Source: Seriola aureovittata (taxonomy: Eukaryota > Chordata > Actinopteri > Carangiformes > Carangidae). Taken from it: 64,000 nucleotides of DNA. A program made the position numbers and the translations under genes. The notes under the pieces are model-generated. The model had not been told where the DNA came from and searched no databases. It saw only the letters and a program-made list of their open reading frames with translations. Of the stretch, positions 9,840-21,830 are shown piece after piece. How positions within the stretch are numbered: position 1 is the stretch's first letter; each line of letters begins with the position of its first letter. The stretch spans positions 20,840,501 through 20,904,500 of the forward strand of contig NC_079373.1 of NCBI RefSeq assembly GCF_021018895.1, in the 5' to 3' direction.

Positions 9840-11876
9840 CATAAAACGTTATAGTATAGTAAGGCATAAAAACGTCATAGTAAGGCATAAAAAGGTCAAA
9901 TTACGTCATAGTATAGTAAGGCATAAAAACGTCAAAAAACGTGATAGTATAGTAAGTCATAAAACGTCATAGTATAGTAAGGTATAAAAACGTCATAAAA
10001 CGTCACAGTATAGTAAGGCATAAAAACGTCAAAAAACGTCATAGTATAGTAAGACATAAAATGTCAAAAAACGTCATTGTATAGTAAGGCATAAAACGTC
10101 ATAGTATAGTAAGGCATAAAAACATAAAAAAACGTCATAGTATAGTAAGGCATAAAAACGTCATAAAACGTTATAGTATAGTAAGGCATAAAAACGTCAT
10201 AGTAAGGCATAAAAAGGTCAAATTATGTCATAGTATAGAAAGGCATAAAAACGTCAAAAAACGTGATAGTATAGTAAGTCATAAAACGTCATAGTATAGT
10301 AAGGTATAAAAACGTCATAAAACGTCATAGTATAGTAAGGCATAAAACGTCATAGTATAGTAAGGCATAAAAACGTCATAGTATAGTAAGGCATAAAACG
10401 TCAAAAAATGTCATAGTATAATAAGGCATAAAAAAGTGAAATAACGTCATAGTATAGTAAGGCATAAAAACGTCATAAAACGTCATAGTATTGTAGGCTT
10501 AAAAGTTCAAAAAAATGTCACAGTATAGTAAGGCATAAAAACATAAAAAAACGTCATAGTATAGTAAGGCATAAAAACGTCATAAAATGTTATATTATAG
10601 TAAGGCATAAAAACGTCATAGTAAGGCATAAAAACGTCAAAAAACGTCATAGTATAGTAAGACATAAAATGTCAAAAAACGTCATTGTATAGTAAGGCAT
10701 AAAACGTCATAGTATAGTAAGGCATAAAAACATAAAAAAACGTCATAGTATAGTAAGGCATAAAAACGTCATAAAACGATATAGTATAGTAAGGCATAAA
10801 AACGTCAGAGTAAGGCATAAAAAGGTCAAATTACGTCATAGTATAGTAAGGCATAAAAACGTCAAAAAACGTGATAGTATAGTAAGTCATAAAACGTCAT
10901 AGTATAGTAAGGTATAAAAACGTCATAAAACGTCATAGTATAGTAAGGCATAAAAGTTCAAAAGAACATCACAGTATAGTAAGGCATAAAAACGTCAAAA
11001 AACGTCATAGTATAGTAAGACATAAAATGTCAAAAAACGTCATTGTATAGTAAGGCATAAAACGTCATAGTATAGTAAGGCATAAAAACATAAAAAAACG
11101 TCATAGTATAGTAAGGCATAAAAACGTCATAAAACGTTATAGTATAGTAAGGCATAAAAACGTCATAGTAAGGCATAAAAAGGTCAAATTATGTCATAGT
11201 ATAGAAAGGCATAAAAACGTCAAAAAACGTGATAGTATAGTAAGTCATAAAACGTCATAGTATAGTAAGGTATAAAAACGTCATAAAACGTCATAGTATA
11301 GTAAGGCATAAAACGTCATAGTATAGTAAGGCATAAAAACGTCATAGTATAGTAAGGCATAAAACATCAAAAAATGTCATAGTATAATAAGGCATAAAAA
11401 AGTGAAATAACGTCATAGTATAGTAAGGCATAAAAACGTCATAAAACGTCATAGTATTGTAGGCCTAAAAGTTCAAAAAAATGTCACAGTATAGTAAGGC
11501 ATAAAAACATAAAAAAATGTCATAGTATAGTAAGGCATAAAAACGTCATAAAATGTTATATTATAGTAAGGCATAAAAACGTCATAGTAAGGCATAAAAA
11601 CGTCAAAAAACGTCATAGTATAGTAAGACATAAAATGTCAAAAAACGTCATTGTATAGTAAGGCATAAAACGTCATAGTATAGTAAGGCATAAAAACATA
11701 AAAAAACGTCATAGTATAGTAAGGCATAAAAACGTCATAAAACGTCATAAAACGTTATAGTATAGTAAGGCATAAAAACGTCAGAGTAAGGCATAAAAAG
11801 GTCAAATTACGTCATAGTATAGTAAGGCATAAAAACTTCAAAAAACGTGATAGTATAGTAAGTCATAAAACGTCAT
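9840..11876. repeat. About 930-966-bp higher-order repeat, two copies
   Basis: Markers in the first copy recur 966 bases later: AATTATGTCATAGTATAGAA at 10221/11187, TGTTATATTATAG at 10588/11554, GACATAAAATG at 10661/11627. Further left the offset is 930 (TTACGTCATAG at 9901/10831). The difference is 36 bases, one monomer, and the second copy carries the extra GTTCAAAAGAACATCACAG unit. A 10-bp CGTCATAAAA slip shifts the offset to 976 near 10804/11780. Similarity fades after about 11876. Confidence 0.8.
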
Positions 11877-11931
11877 AGTATATTAAGGCAAAAAAACGCC
11901 ATAAAACGTCATAGTATAGTAAGGCATAAAA

Positions 11932-12993
11932 GTTCAAAAGAACATCACAGTATAGTAAGGCATAAAAACGTCAAAAAACGTCATAGTATAGTAAGACATA
12001 AAATGTCAAAAAACGTCATTGTATAGTAAGGCATAAAAACGTCAAAAAACGTCATAGTATAGTAAGACATAAAATGTCAAAAAACGTCATTGTATAGTAA
12101 GGCATAAAACGTCATAGTATAGTAAGGCATAAAAACGTCAAAAAACGTCATAGTATAGTAAGGCATAAAAACGTCATAAAACGTTATAGTATAGTAAGGC
12201 ATAAAAACGTCAGAGTAAGGCATAAAAAGGTCAAATTACGTCATAGTATAGTAAGGCATAAAAACTTCAAAAAACGTGATAGTATAGTAAGTCATAAAAC
12301 GTCATAGTATATTAAGGCAAAAAAACGCCATAAAACGTCATAGTATAGTAAGGCATAAAAGTTCAAAAGAACATCACAGTATAGTAAGGCATAAAAATGT
12401 CAAAAAACGTCATAGTATAGTAAGACATAAAATGTCAAAAAACGTCATTGTATAGTAAGGCATAAAAACGTCAAAAAACGTCATAGTATAGTAAGACATA
12501 AAATGTCAAAAAACGTCATTGTATAGTAAGGCATAAAACGTCATAGTATAGTAAGGCATAAAAACATCAAAAAACGTCATAGTATAGTAAGGCATAAAAA
12601 CGTCATAAAACGTTATAGTATAGTAAGGCATAAAAACGTCATAGTAAGGCATGAAAAGGTCAAATTACGTCATAGTGTAGTAAGGCATAAAAACGTCAAA
12701 AAACGTGATAGTATAGTAAGTCATAAAACGTCATAGTATAGTAAGGTATAAAAACGTCATAAAACGTCATAGTATAGTAAGGCATAAAAGTTCAAAAGAA
12801 CATCACAGTATAGTAAGGCATAAAAACGTCAAAAAACGTCATAGTATAGTAAGACATAAAATGTCAAAAAACGTCATTGTATAGTAAGGCATAAAACGTC
12901 ATAGTATAGTAAGGCATAAAAACATAAAAAAACGTCATAGTATAGTAAGGCATAAAAACGTCATAAAACGTCATAGTATAGTAAGGCATAAAA
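11932..12993. repeat. 429-bp higher-order unit in tandem
   Basis: GTTCAAAAGAACATCACAG occurs at 11932, 12361 and 12790, each 429 bases apart. The enclosed monomer order is nearly the same, including a doubled AAGACATAAAATG / CGTCATTGTATAG pair that is single in the 204-bp unit. The 429-bp unit contains the 204-bp unit's module series plus extra modules. Confidence 0.78.
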
Positions 12994-15900
12994 GTTCAAA
13001 AGAACATCACAGTATAGTAAGGCATAAAAACGTCAAAAAACGTCATAGTATAGTAAGACATAAAATGTCAAAAAACGTCATTGTATAGTAAGGCATAAAA
13101 CGTCATAGTATAGTAAGGCATAAAAACATAAAAAAACGTCATAGTATAGTAAGGCAAAAAAACGTCATAAAACGTTATAGTATAGTCAGGCATAAAAACG
13201 TCATAGTAAGGCATAAAAAGGTCAAATTATGTCATAGTATAGAAAGGCATAAAAACGTCAAAAAAAATCATAGTATAGTAAGGCATAAAACGTCATAGTA
13301 TAGTAAGGCATAAAAACATCATAGTATAGTAAGGCATAAAACGTCAAAAAATGTCATAGTATAATAAGGCATAAAAAAGTGAAATAACGTCATAGTACAG
13401 TAAGGCATAAAAACGTCATAAAACGTTATAGAATAGTAAGGCATAAAAACGCCATAAAACGTCATAGTATTGTAGGCCTAAAAGTTCAAAAAAATGTCAC
13501 AGTATAGTAAGGCATAAAAACATCAAAAAACGTCATAGTATAGTAAGGCATAAAAACGTCATAAAACGTTATAGTATAGTAAGGCATAAAAACGTCAGAG
13601 CAAGGCATAAAAAGGTCAAATTACGTCATAGTATAGTAAGGCATAAAAACTTCAAAAAACGTGATAGTATAGTAAGTCATAAAACGTCATAGTATAGTAA
13701 GGTATAAAAACATCATAAAACGTCATAGTATAGTAAGGCATAAAAGTTCAAAAGAACATCACAGTATAGTAAGGCATAAAAACGTCAAAAAACGTCATAG
13801 TATAGTAAGACATAAAATGTCAAGAAACGTGATAGTATAGTAAGTCATAAAACGTCATAGTATAGTAAGGTATAAAAACATCATAAAACGTCATAGTATA
13901 GTAAGGCATAAAAATGTCAAAAAACGTCATAGTATAGTAAAGCATAAAAACGTCAAAAAACGTCATAGTATAGTAAGACATAAAATGTCAAAAAACGTCA
14001 TTGTATAGTAAGGCATAAAAACGTCATAGTATAGTAAGGCATAAAAACATAAAAAAACGTCATAGTATAGTAAGGCATAAAAACGTCATAAAACGTCATA
14101 GTAAGGCATAAAAACGTCATAGTGTAGTAAGGCATAAAAACGTCAGAGCAAGGCATAAAAAGGTCAAATTACGTCATAGTATAGTAAGGCATAAAAACGT
14201 CAAAAAACGTGATAGTATAGTAAGTCATAAAACGTCATAGTATAGTAAGGTATAAAAACGTCATAAAACGTCATAGTATAGTAAGGCATAAAACGTCATA
14301 GTATAGTAAGGCATAAAAACGTCATAGTATAGTAAGGCATAAAACGTCAAAAAATGTCATAGTATAATAAGGCATAAAAAAGTGAAATAACGTCATAGTA
14401 TAGTAAGGCATAAAAACGTCATAAAACGTTATAGAATAGTAAGGCATAAAAACGCCATAAAACGTCATAGTATTGTAGGCCTAAAAGTTCAAAAAAATGT
14501 CATAGTATAGTAAGACATAAAATGTCAAAAAACGTCATTGTATAGTAAGGCATAAAACGTCATAGTATAGTAAGGCATAAAAACATAAAAAAACGTCATA
14601 ATATAGTAAGGCATAAAAACGTCATAAAACGTTATAGTATAGTAAGGCATAAAAACGTCATAGTAAGGCATAAAAAGGTCAAATTACGTCATAGTATAGT
14701 AAGGCATAAAAACTTCAAAAAACGTGATAGTATAGTAAGTCATAAAACGTCATAGTATAGTAAGGTATAAAAACGTCATAAAACGTCATAGTATAGTAAG
14801 GCATAAAAGTTCAAAAGAACATCACAGTATAGTAAGACATAAAAACGTCAAAAAACGTCATAGTATAGTAAGTCATAAAACGTCATAGTATAGTAAGGTA
14901 TAAAAACGTCATAAAACGTCATAGTATAGTAAGGCATAAAACGTCATAGTATAGTAAGGCATAAAAACGTCATAGTATAGTAAGGCATAAAACGTCAAAA
15001 AATGTCATAGTATAATAAGGCATAAAAAAGTGAAATAACGTCATAGTATAGTAAGGCATAAAAACGTCATAAAACGTTATAGAATAGTAAGGCATAAAAA
15101 CGCCATAAAACGTCATAGTATTGTAGGCCTAAAAGTTCAAAAAAATGTCATAGTATAGTAAGGCAGAAAAACATTATAAAACGTCATAGTGTAGTAAGGC
15201 ATAAAACGTCTTAGTATAGTAAGGCATAAAACGTCAAAAAACGTCATAGTATAGTAAGGCATAAAAACGTCATAGTAAGGCATAAAACGTCATAGTAAGG
15301 CATAAAACGTCATAGTATAATATTGCATAAAAACGTGAAATAACGTCATAGTATAGTAAAGCATAAAACGTCATAGTATAGTAAGACATAAAAACGTCAT
15401 AGTATAGTAAGGCATAAAAACGTCATAGTATAGTAAGGCATAAAACTTAAAAAAAACGTCACAGTATAGTGAGGCATAAAAACATCAAAAAACGTCATAG
15501 TATAGTAAGGCATAAAAACGTCATAAAACGTTATAGTATAGTTAGACATAAAAACATCATAGTATAGTAAGGCATAAAAACGTCATAAAATGTTATAGTA
15601 TAGTAAGGCATAAAAACGTGAAATAACGTCATAGTATAGTAAAGCATAAAAACGTCATAGTATAGTAAAGCATAAAACATCATAGTAAGGCATAAAACGT
15701 CAAAAAACTTCATAGTATATTAAGGCATAAAATGTAAAAAAAATTTCAAAGTATAGTAAGCCATAAAAACATGATAGTATAGTAAGGCAAAAAACGTCAT
15801 AGTATAGTAAGGCAAAAAAAGTCAAAAAAACGTCATAGTATAGTAAGGCAAAAAATGTCATAGTATAGTAAGGCATAAAAACGCCATAAAACATCATAGT

Positions 15901-18655
15901 ATAGTAAGGCATAAAAACGTCATAAAACGTTATAGTATAGTAAGGCAAAAAAAATGTCAAAAAACATCATAGTATAGTAAGGCATAAAAACATAAAAAAA
16001 CGTCATAGTATAGTAAAGCATAAAAACATCAAAAAACATCATAGTATAGTAAGGCACAAAAATGTCATAAAACGTCATAGTATAATAAGGCAAAAAAAAC
16101 GTCACAATATAATAAGGCATAAAAACATCAAAAAACGTCACAGTATAGTAAGGCATAAAAACGTCATAAAACATTATAGTATAGTAAGGCATAAAATGTC
16201 ATAGTATAGTAAGGCATAAAAACGTCATAGTATAGTAAGGCATAAAAAAGTCAAAAAATGTCATAGTATAATAAGGCACAATAACGTGAAATAACGTCAT
16301 AATATAGTAAGGCATAAAACGTCATAGTATAGTAAGGCATAAAAACGTCACAGTATAGTAAGGCATAAAAACATAAAAAAACGTCATAGTATAGTAAGGC
16401 ATAAAAACCTCATAAAACGTTATAGAATAGTAAGGCATAAAAACGTTATAAAACGTTATAGTATAGTAAGGCATAATAACGTCATAAAACGTTATAGTAT
16501 AGTAAGGCATAATAACGTCATAAAACGTTGTAGTATAGTAAGGCATAAAAACGTCATAGTATAGTAAAGCATAAAACGTCATAGTAAGGCATAAAACGTC
16601 AAAAAACTTCAAAGTATAGTAAGGCATAAAAACATGATAGTATAGTAAGGCAAAAAACGTCATAGTATAGTAAGGCAAAAAAAGTAAAAAAAACGTCATA
16701 GTATAGAAAGGCATAAAAACGTCATAGTATAGTAAGGCTTAAAAACGTCATATAATGTTATCGTATAGTAAGGCATAAAAACGTCAAAAACACGTCGTAG
16801 TATAGTAAGCCATAAAACGTCACAGTAAAGTAAGGCATAAAAACGTCGTAGTATAGTAAGTCATAAAAACATCAAAGAACTTCATAGTATAGTAAGGCAT
16901 AAAACGTCATAGTATAGTAAGGCATAAAAACGTCACAGTATAGTAAGGCATAAAACGTGAAATAACGTCATACTATAGGAAGGCATAAAAACGTCATAAA
17001 ACTTCATAGTAAAGTAAAGCATAAAACGTCATAGTATAGTAAGGCATAAAATATCAAAAAACGTCATAGTATAGTAAAGCATAAAAACGTCATAAAACGT
17101 TATAGTATAGTAAGGCATAAAAACATCAAAAAACGTTATAGAATAGTAAGGCATAAAAACGCCATAAAACGTCATAGTATAGTAAGGCATAAAAGTTCAA
17201 AAAAACGTCACAGTATAGTAAGGCATAAAAACATCAAAAAACGTCATAGTATAGTAAGGCATAAAAACGTCAAAAAACGTCATAGTATAGTAAGGCATAA
17301 AAACGTCATAAAACGTTATAGAATAGTAAGGCATAAAAACGCCATAAAACGTCATAATATAGTAAGGCATAAAAGTTCAAACAAACGTCACATTATAGTA
17401 AGGCATAAAAACATCAAAAAACGTCATAGTATAGTAAGGCATAAAAACGTCAAAAGACGTCATAGTATAGTAAGGCATAAAAACGTCATAAAACGTTATA
17501 GTATAATAAGGAATAAAAACGTCATAAAACGTTATAGTATAGTAAGGCATAAAAACGTCAAAAAATGTCATTGTATAATATTGCATAAAAACGTGAAATA
17601 ACGTCATAGTATAGTAAAGCATAAAACGTCATAGTATAGTAAGGCATAAAAACGTCAAAAAAAGTCATAGTATAATAAGGCATAAAAACGTGAAATAACG
17701 TCATAGTATAGTAAAGCATAAAAATGTCATAGTATAGTAAAGCATAAAACGTCAAAGTAAGGCATAAAACGTCAAAAAACTTCATAGTATATTAAGGCAT
17801 AAAATGTCAAAAACTGTCATAGTATAGTAAGGCATAAAAACATGATAGTATAGTAAGGCAAAAATGTCATAGTATAGTAAGGCAAAAAAAGTCAAAAAAA
17901 CATCATAGTATAGAAAGGCATAAAAACGTCATAAAACGTTATAGTATAGTAAGGCATGAAAACGTCAAAAAACGTCATAGTAGAGTAAGGCATAAAAACG
18001 TCATATAATGTTATAGTATATTAAGGCATAAAAAGCCTATAATATAGTAAGGCACAAAAACGTCAAAAACAACGTCATAGTAAAGTAAGGCATAAAAACG
18101 TCGTAGTATAGTAAGGCATAAAAACATCAAAGAACTTCATAGTATAGTAAAGCATAAAAACGTCATAGTATAGTAAGGCATAAAACGTCACAGTATAGTA
18201 AGGCATAAAACGTCATAGTATACTAAGGCATAAAACGCCAAAAAATGTCATAGTATAATAAGGCATAAAAACGTGAAATAACGTCATACTATAGGAAGGC
18301 ATAAAAACGTCATATAATGTTATAGTATAGTAAGGCATGAAAACGTCAAAAAACGTCATAGTATAGTAAGGCATAAAAACGTCATAAAACGTCATAGTAA
18401 AGTAAAGCATAAAACGTCATAGTATAGTAAGGCATAAAATGTCAAAAAACGTCATAGTATAGTAAGGCATACAAATGTCATAGGATAGTAATGCATAAAA
18501 ATGCATAAAACGTCATACTATAGCAAGGCATAAAACACCATAGTATAGTAAGGCATAAAACATCAAAAAACATCATAGTGCAGTAAGGCAGAAAAACGTC
18601 ATAATACAATAAAACATAAAACATCACAGTTTACTAAAATGACTAAAATGTCATA

Positions 18656-18814
18656 GTATTCATGTTGACATTTTCATGGGAGCTTTCCACAGAAATAAAA
18701 CACTAAATACCATTTTGTTTACTCCTACTAGCAACATGACTGCTTGCCTACAGAAGACAGAAGTCAGGGTTATGGGTTCATGGTTAAATAACATCAGCTG
18801 ACATTTTTCTGTTG
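18656..18814. other. Right flank of the array
   Basis: Unique AT-rich sequence begins where the last recognisable module (AAAATGTCATAGTATTCATG) ends. No terminal inverted repeat or obvious target-site duplication links this edge to the left edge at 2936. Confidence 0.4.
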
Positions 18815-19150
18815 ACATTATAGGCATAGACATATATACGTATATACATACGCCGCATTTGTCGCTTCAGCCCGTTGCTGCGATACTTCAATGTCGCCGC
18901 CACATTGGTCCAGGCGAAACTGCCCTATAAACAAGCAGGAATAAACAGAGGAGCTGCATTTTTTCTGGATAAAAAGCTTTATAATGTTTATATTTCTGAA
19001 CCGATTTCAATGAGACGTTTTTATATTCAAGGTTTTAAATTTATTTTTTCACAGTCTAACTGTAATATGTTACTGCCCAAACACTCATTGCTCTTGCTTT
19101 TCTAAAATGAACTACACAGACACATGTTGAGCTTATTAGTTTATTTGGAT
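18815..19150. repeat. Probable fish interspersed repeat
   Basis: The stretch holds a perfect 14-bp palindrome TATATACGTATATA (18833-18846) and a locally CpG-rich segment with TCAATGTCGCCGCCACATTGG, then TTTCTGAACCGATTTCAATG. This resembles a repeat I associate with teleosts, but the memory is weak. The 76-codon open frame within it has no recognisable domain. Confidence 0.35.
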
Positions 19151-20234
19151 CTCAGTGTCACAAGCCTTGAAACAAACTATTGTTTCCAGGCTGTAATGTC
19201 TCCTCATTTGCCTTTAAACCTCTCAACACTTGCTAGCATATAATTTTGTAAGTTGTTATTAGTGCTGCACAGCTGGGAGTGTTAATGATAAACCGTGTCA
19301 AGAATCTGTTTTCATTGGCACCATCATTATGTGCAGCAGAAAGCCTGTAGATAGGAAGTGATAAAGCAATTCAGCATATTAAATTCTGCATGGTACAAAA
19401 TAGATATGTCAGAAAAAATCTATCACAAAAATAAGACATAAAAATACTTTCCTCCTGTAGAAAATCTCATGCAACTTTCCTGCTCCTCTATCAAAATATT
19501 CAGATTTCTCTCACGTCACTAGTTAAACCCTGGATTCCCTGTGTCCAGCACCCAACAAAATGAAGTCTGTCTTCCACTCTTATGATTTACTGTACTTCAC
19601 TGCTTTATATGACCTCTTGTATCCAGAAGAGTTCAAACTGGGAGAAAGGAATTTTTCTTATTATACTGTGATCTCAAAAATCTGCCTGCTGTTATCAAGC
19701 AAATATTTTGTGGTATGTGCTGATGAACTATCACCACTTTGATCTGAAGCGCTTGAGCCCAGGCGCTCACAGCACCCAGCCAGCTTCTGTAGAGCGGACG
19801 GCTGTGCGTGATGCTGAGAAGCCCTCCCCTCTGGACCCAATAGCCGTTGTTATTACTTGATAGAAGAAGCATTAAGATGAAGCTCCTGCATGAGATGCAA
19901 ACTCTGCTTCACATTATTGAAGTGTTTTCATCTTCAGAAAGGAAATTGTTTTCCTTTGGCGTTATGTTACAATGCAATATGTGCAACTGCATCTCAGTGT
20001 AACAGAAGCTACTGTTTTTAAATGCAAAGCGCTCATTAGAAGATGTCAAAGTTCACAAGCAAGGGGATTTAAAGGCTTTCTTGTATCAAATCTTTCAGTA
20101 TACTGTAGGTAAATACACTATAATGGGTTTGTAAGCTGCACACTGTTTTGGACTTATTGTATACAGTAGCCTAAAGTGAAACACGAGCACAACAAAAATG
20201 GGTCAATCTCTCATAACACTATTTCTGCAGGATA
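19151..20234. other. Non-coding stretch, no feature seen
   Basis: AT-rich unique sequence with short open frames only. One GC-richer island at about 19745-19850 (CCAGGCGCTCACAGCACCC) has no recognised identity. Confidence 0.35.
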
Positions 20235-20745
20235 TTTCCAGGCCATGACCTCAACCGTTTGCATGCTTACATGCTAAACAAAGATGTTGAACATGGTAAA
20301 TATTAAACTTGCTTACCTTCAGCATGTTAGCATTGTCATGATGAGAATGTGAGCAAGATAACATTAGCTTGTAGCTCAAAGCACCATTGTACCTAATGCA
20401 ATATCCAAGCCAAGTAGGATAAACCATTCACGTCAGCCTCCAAGTGAGTGAGCCATTCTGAGCCAGAGATATTATATACACAAACAATATCTCCCCCCTC
20501 GTGAAAGGAATTACATATATGTCAACAAACTGTTGGCACCACTGCAGGCAGTTACATCAAAATAAAATTCAATACTAATACAATGGATTCAGCTAATTTT
20601 ATAGGAGTGACACGCTGGTCATAAGTGTTTCAAACTGGTACAAATACATAACACGACAAAGGCAGTGAATTTAAGATATTTATATTTATCCAGTGTTAAC
20701 ACAGAGGTGTTAGCATGGCTATAGACTCCTAGCCTTGTTTTTTTA
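20235..20745 (-). repeat. Percomorph interspersed repeat, copy 2, apparently interrupted
   Basis: Left part 20240-20396 carries 'acatgctaaacaaagatg', 'tcagcatgttagcattgtca' and 'tagctcaaagcacca'. The expected end of the element, 'acacagaggtgttagcatgg' plus 'ctatagactcctagccttg', resumes at about 20698. Roughly 300 bases of other sequence lies between. Orientation is the same as at 2425 and 33541. Confidence 0.6.
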
Positions 20746-21440
20746 TGAATTCTGAACAGACACCTAAAAGTTTTGTTATTATCCTATTGTATCCCACGTT
20801 GAATACTACAGAATATTCTCCTCTTTTGGAAACTCAGTTTTGTACCTTCTGCATATATTCTAATACCAAGCATTAGAGTCATAATCAAAGCCAAACCCTC
20901 CCTTCTCATGAATCCTGAGCACATTGAGTTCCGTCCAGTAAAATGACAACACATTTATCAAAATGACACTGTCAAATCATATGCGTTCAGGACTACATGT
21001 AGATGTAGATATGCAGTGTAATAACACACGCCTGGAATGAGGTTTAGATATTATCAGTGAAATTAGTGTGGGTATGTGTGTGTAGAGAGAACTCTGGCAC
21101 ACTGCAGGAAATGAACACACAGAGCCATAAATCTTCTCTTCAACGCTACAGCACACTATATTTGGTTTTTAGCCTTCACCCCAGCCTCCTGAAAAGGGTA
21201 CACAGTGTACCGGTCTTCTGAAAGGTTTGAAGCTGGAGTTGCTGATGCATGTGATTCCCAGAATTCAGGTTAAGAGTCTCAGTGCCAGGTCTCACCTAAA
21301 TGTCAGTGCAGACATGCAGGAATCCTTCAAAACCCATAATGGGTTCTGACTAATTGTTGGCAAAGCACCGCTCTATTCTATTTCCCAGTTTGGACTTTAT
21401 GCCCACATATACCAGCTACCAGTCAACACACACTCATGCT

Positions 21441-21464
21441 TGTGTGTGTGTGTGTGTGTGTGTG
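21441..21464. repeat. (TG)12 microsatellite
   Basis: Uninterrupted dinucleotide run. A second TG tract lies 350 bases downstream. Confidence 0.95.
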
Positions 21465-21812
21465 ATCTTTCATGGGCGGTCGTGTGTGCTTGTGCAGGTG
21501 TACAATGTAAGCATAAAAAAGGAGTCAGAGACACAACCCAGATCCCCATCTCCCTAAAATGGCCACCCCTGAGGATTTACAGAGCGCTATTAACAGCCAA
21601 ACTCTAGAGGCCTTCCCAACACACCATTTTGTGTGTTTTTTTGGCAGCTGAGACCTACGCATATAAGGAAATGGCCCCATTTTTTTTTTCGTCTAAACCA
21701 ACAGAATGTACTTTGTCTTCTTTCTCCCCTCACTGACATGGAGAAGCAGAACTGCAGTGTCCTCCGACAGTGCAGTGTGTGTGTAGACTTACGTGGGTGT
21801 GTATATGCCATA

Positions 21813-21830
21813 TGTGTGTGTGTGTGTGTG
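21813..21830. repeat. (TG)9 microsatellite
   Basis: Short dinucleotide run preceded by imperfect GT-rich sequence from about 21770. Confidence 0.9.

Larger units (their letters stand above)
2936..18655. repeat. Large 36-bp tandem array (minisatellite/satellite) with higher-order structure
   Basis: About 15.7 kb of near-continuous tandem repeat. The full monomer is about 36 bp: a 26-bp module starting CGTCATAGTATAGTAAGG and finishing CATAAAAA, then a 10-bp module CGTCAAAAAA or CGTCATAAAA. Many units lack the short module, leaving 25-26 bp. Others lose one ATAGT of the internal ATAGTATAGT doublet, leaving CGTCATAGTAAGG. Several hundred modules are present. Monomers decay at both edges: the left begins at a TGACGTCATAG sequence, and the right fades over 18530-18655. 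Type and order of variants define a left A domain, a SINE-bearing middle and a right B domain. The period is 12 codons, so minus-strand frames stay open by chance. I see no evidence that it is translated. Centromeric, pericentromeric or simple subterminal identity cannot be decided from one window. Confidence 0.97.
8356..18655. repeat. Right B-type domain of the array
   Basis: Monomers here predominantly read AAGGCATAAAAACGTCAAAAA and CGTCATAAAACGTCATAG. The CGTCA core is mostly intact. Recurrent rare variants (GTTCAAAAGAACATCACAG, GGTCAAATTACGTCATAG, CGTCATTGTATAG, GTATTGTAGGCCTAAAAG, AAAAAAGTGAAATAACG) recur in a fixed order, marking homogenised higher-order units between about 8.8 and 15.2 kb. 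From about 15.3 kb to the right edge the order is looser. Confidence 0.9.

Noticed and set aside
16322..16714. Minus-strand open frames of up to 130 codons in the array, with a 12-residue repeat (MPYYTMTFFDVF-like)
   Set aside because: The monomer is 36 bp, a multiple of three, so stop-free frames persist until an indel. Frames shift and break at each irregular unit, and no start context, splice sites or poly(A) signal accompany them.
2936..18655. CRISPR-like array
   Set aside because: The regular period invites the idea, but there are no unique spacers: the whole unit repeats. The context is a vertebrate genome.
2936..18655. Calling the array a centromere
   Set aside because: No CENP-B box was seen. 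A single 15.7-kb array with unique flanks on both sides is not enough to assign centromere function.
2936..18655. The array as the inside of one large transposon
   Set aside because: No terminal inverted repeats or matching target duplication were found between the left (2936) and right (18655) edges, and no transposase is encoded.
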